A DNA stretch of 6,417 bases from Pseudomonadota bacterium (GTDB taxonomy: Bacteria > Pseudomonadota > Gammaproteobacteria > Xanthomonadales > Rhodanobacteraceae). Of the stretch, positions 5,349 through 6,417 are shown piece by piece. The position numbers were made by a program, and so were the translations under genes. The DNA lies in assembly GCA_025351555.1 (NCBI GenBank), contig JANXVS010000418.1:1-6417 (forward strand). The letters are read 5' to 3'. A model generated the notes under the pieces. It made no database searches and was not told the DNA's origin. It saw only the letters and a list, made by a program, of their open reading frames with translations. Each line of letters starts with the position of its first letter. Within the stretch, counting starts at the first letter, position 1.

Positions 5349-5784
5349 CGTGGATGCCCAGCACCAGGGCGAGCGCGATACCGATCAGCCAGTGCAGCCA
5401 TCGCGCGGTATCGCGCCAGGAGTCGTCACCCGCGTAGTACAGCAGATAGCCGGTTGCTGCCAGAATCGCCAGCATGCCGAGCAGCAGCAGCCCGCTGAGG
5501 CGGCGCCCGGGCCGCGCCAATGCGGGCCGCACATGCGCGGCCCAGAGTAGTCCGCAGAGCCAAAGCGCCGCGAAGGCGAAGACCCCGTGCAGACGCAGCC
5601 ACCAGGCTTCCAGCGGATGCGGCTCGCCACCGAACTCACCTTCGACGCTCAGGAAATAGTGGAAAACCAGCCAAAGTATACCCGTCAGCCAGGCGCCGCC
5701 GAAGATCGCGTACAGCGCGCGCTTGCGCCGCGACGACAGACGCAGGCCCTGTTGATGCGGATGACGATGAGGATGGCGGGTCAT
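5308..5784 (-). CDS. four-helix membrane protein with helix-associated histidines (b-type cytochrome/DUF4405-like candidate)
   Basis: From ATG 5782-5784 the protein has 158 residues. It begins with a His-rich head (RHPHRHPH, residues 3-10), then four predicted membrane helices at about 23-45, 62-84, 95-117 and 128-147. His42, His66, His84, His131 and His145 lie in or at the ends of helices, a distribution that could hold b-type haem as in small b561/DUF4405-like membrane cytochromes. This is an inference; I see no definitive signature. The ATG overlaps the apbE stop by 4 bp, so the pair is probably co-translated. In ApbE-linked electron-transfer modules, small membrane haem or quinone proteins hand electrons to a flavinylated domain outside the membrane, which would suit this gene. 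The frame is open further upstream, but that extension only shadows the end of apbE. Its 3' end overlaps the HutD gene by 41 bp. Confidence 0.82.
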   Translation of the reverse strand: MTRHPHRHPHQQGLRLSSRRKRALYAIFGGAWLTGILWLVFHYFLSVEGEFGGEPHPLEAWWLRLHGVFAFAALWLCGLLWAAHVRPALARPGRRLSGLLLLGMLAILAATGYLLYYAGDDSWRDTARWLHWLIGIALALVLGIHVMRARAQRVRAST

Positions 5785-6416
5785 GCCGCACGATCCATGA
5801 TGTTCCAGCCCGATGCCGGATCGTGGACGCAGGCGCGCGCTGCAAATGCCGCAAGCGTGGTATGCGTGATCGCTGCATCGCCGGCGAGCACCACCTTGGT
5901 CAGCGCATCGGCAATCATGCACCGATCGGCAATCACGGACACTGTCTTGTTGCTGTCAACCGTTGTGCGCATCACCCCATGCAGATGCGACGCCGGCATT
6001 CGCGCATCATCATCGTGGCGTTCGCACGCACTGGTCGCAATGGCCGCATTCTTCAACTCCAGAAGAGGTTGGAGCGTGCCGGCAAGATTAACGCGCACAT
6101 GCACCGATTCGGCGCGTGCACCGAAGATACGCATATCGCCACCCGCATTGACGCAGCCTTGCCTTGCGCCGCTGGCACGCAGAATGTCGAGCGCGCGATC
6201 GACCGCGTAACCTTTTGCGATGCCTCCCAGGTCGAGCCACAGCGGCCGGCGCAGACGCACACCATCGTGATCAACGAGTTCGATATCGCGCCAGCTCGCA
6301 TCTGGATCAGGCGTGAATGGCGAGACCGGCCGCGGCAGATATCCCCGGGCGACCTGCTGCGCGGCGACGGTCGGATCGAAGATGCCGCCCGAAGCCGCCG
6401 CAATCTGCAACGCGCA
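5781..6416 (-). CDS. apbE: FAD:protein FMN transferase ApbE (partial, N-terminus beyond the window)
   Basis: ApbE moves FMN from FAD onto a Thr/Ser of target proteins in the periplasm, making flavoproteins used in electron transfer. The visible 211 residues enter from the right edge (ALQIAAASGGIFDPTV); roughly the first 100 residues, including any signal peptide or lipobox, are missing. Family motifs seen in order are: GGIFDPTV, PLWLDLGGIAKGYAVDRAL, VNAGGDMRIFG, AIATSA and VSVIADRCMIADALTKVVLAG. The last holds the Asp/Thr metal-binding pair (ADALT). The usual HIIDPRTG-like segment is replaced by SHLHGVMRTTVDSNKT, so this region is divergent. It ends at TGA 5781-5783, overlapping the ATG of the four-helix membrane gene. 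No FMN-binding target with a D-x-x-S/T-G-A-T-like motif is present in the window; it might lie upstream of apbE. The leftmost part of the reading frame could be mistaken for a start (TTG 6408-6410), but the coding sequence continues past it. Confidence 0.92.
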   Translation of the reverse strand, partial: CALQIAAASGGIFDPTVAAQQVARGYLPRPVSPFTPDPDASWRDIELVDHDGVRLRRPLWLDLGGIAKGYAVDRALDILRASGARQGCVNAGGDMRIFGARAESVHVRVNLAGTLQPLLELKNAAIATSACERHDDDARMPASHLHGVMRTTVDSNKTVSVIADRCMIADALTKVVLAGDAAITHTTLAAFAARACVHDPASGWNIMDRAA

Positions 6417-6417
6417 C

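Noticed and set aside
3795..5680. GTATAC repeated in the M20/SET2 intergenic region, inside SET2 and inside the four-helix gene
   Set aside because: A six-base palindrome recurring a few times without constant spacing or context is compatible with chance.
1..6417. CRISPR array, insertion sequence, tRNA or rRNA
   Set aside because: I found no regularly spaced direct repeats, transposase motifs, terminal inverted repeats or RNA-gene signatures on either strand.

Overview
This is a GC-rich bacterial window with third-position G/C codon bias and short intergenic gaps. Its gene content (periplasmic RNase T2, M20 dipeptidase, HutD/Ves-type protein, DUF3147-type membrane protein, ApbE) and compact promoter style (GCGC-TATAAT-CCGCGG and similar) fit a gammaproteobacterium, most likely of the Xanthomonadales/Rhodanobacteraceae type. 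The taxonomy is an inference from gene style; there is no rRNA or other marker in the window.

Layout, left to right: (1) the 3' end of an unidentified CDS (1-108). (2) An orphan secreted, Pro/Ala-rich, single-pass membrane protein (224-997, +). (3) A SET-domain protein lysine methyltransferase with an intact post-SET zinc cluster (1005-1484, -), tail to tail with the previous gene and divergent from (4) a secreted RNase T2/RNase I-type ribonuclease (1597-2268, +). (5) An M20-family metallopeptidase/dipeptidase (2290-3768, -), tail to tail with the RNase. (6) A divergent three-gene cluster on +: a second, different SET-domain protein (3914-4390), a DUF3147-like four-helix membrane protein (4387-4737) and a HutD/Ves-family cupin (4734-5348). 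The three are joined by two 4-bp ATGA overlaps, so they are probably translationally coupled. (7) From the right edge on -, a partial ApbE FAD:protein FMN transferase (5781-6416) and a His-bearing four-helix membrane protein (5308-5784), joined by a third ATGA overlap. The membrane gene overlaps the HutD gene tail to tail by 41 bp.

The genes do not form one obvious pathway. Two units look cooperative. The SET2-DUF3147-HutD operon has no established joint function. The apbE/four-helix pair resembles the membrane and maturation parts of an extracytoplasmic flavin electron-transfer module. The most unusual aspect is two SET-domain genes of different architecture about 2.4 kb apart, one with a eukaryote-like post-SET zinc motif. 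The 145-bp divergent region between the M20 gene and the second SET gene holds two adjacent hairpins with the same TCCC loop (AGGGA on the other strand). No mobile element, CRISPR array, tRNA or rRNA is visible.
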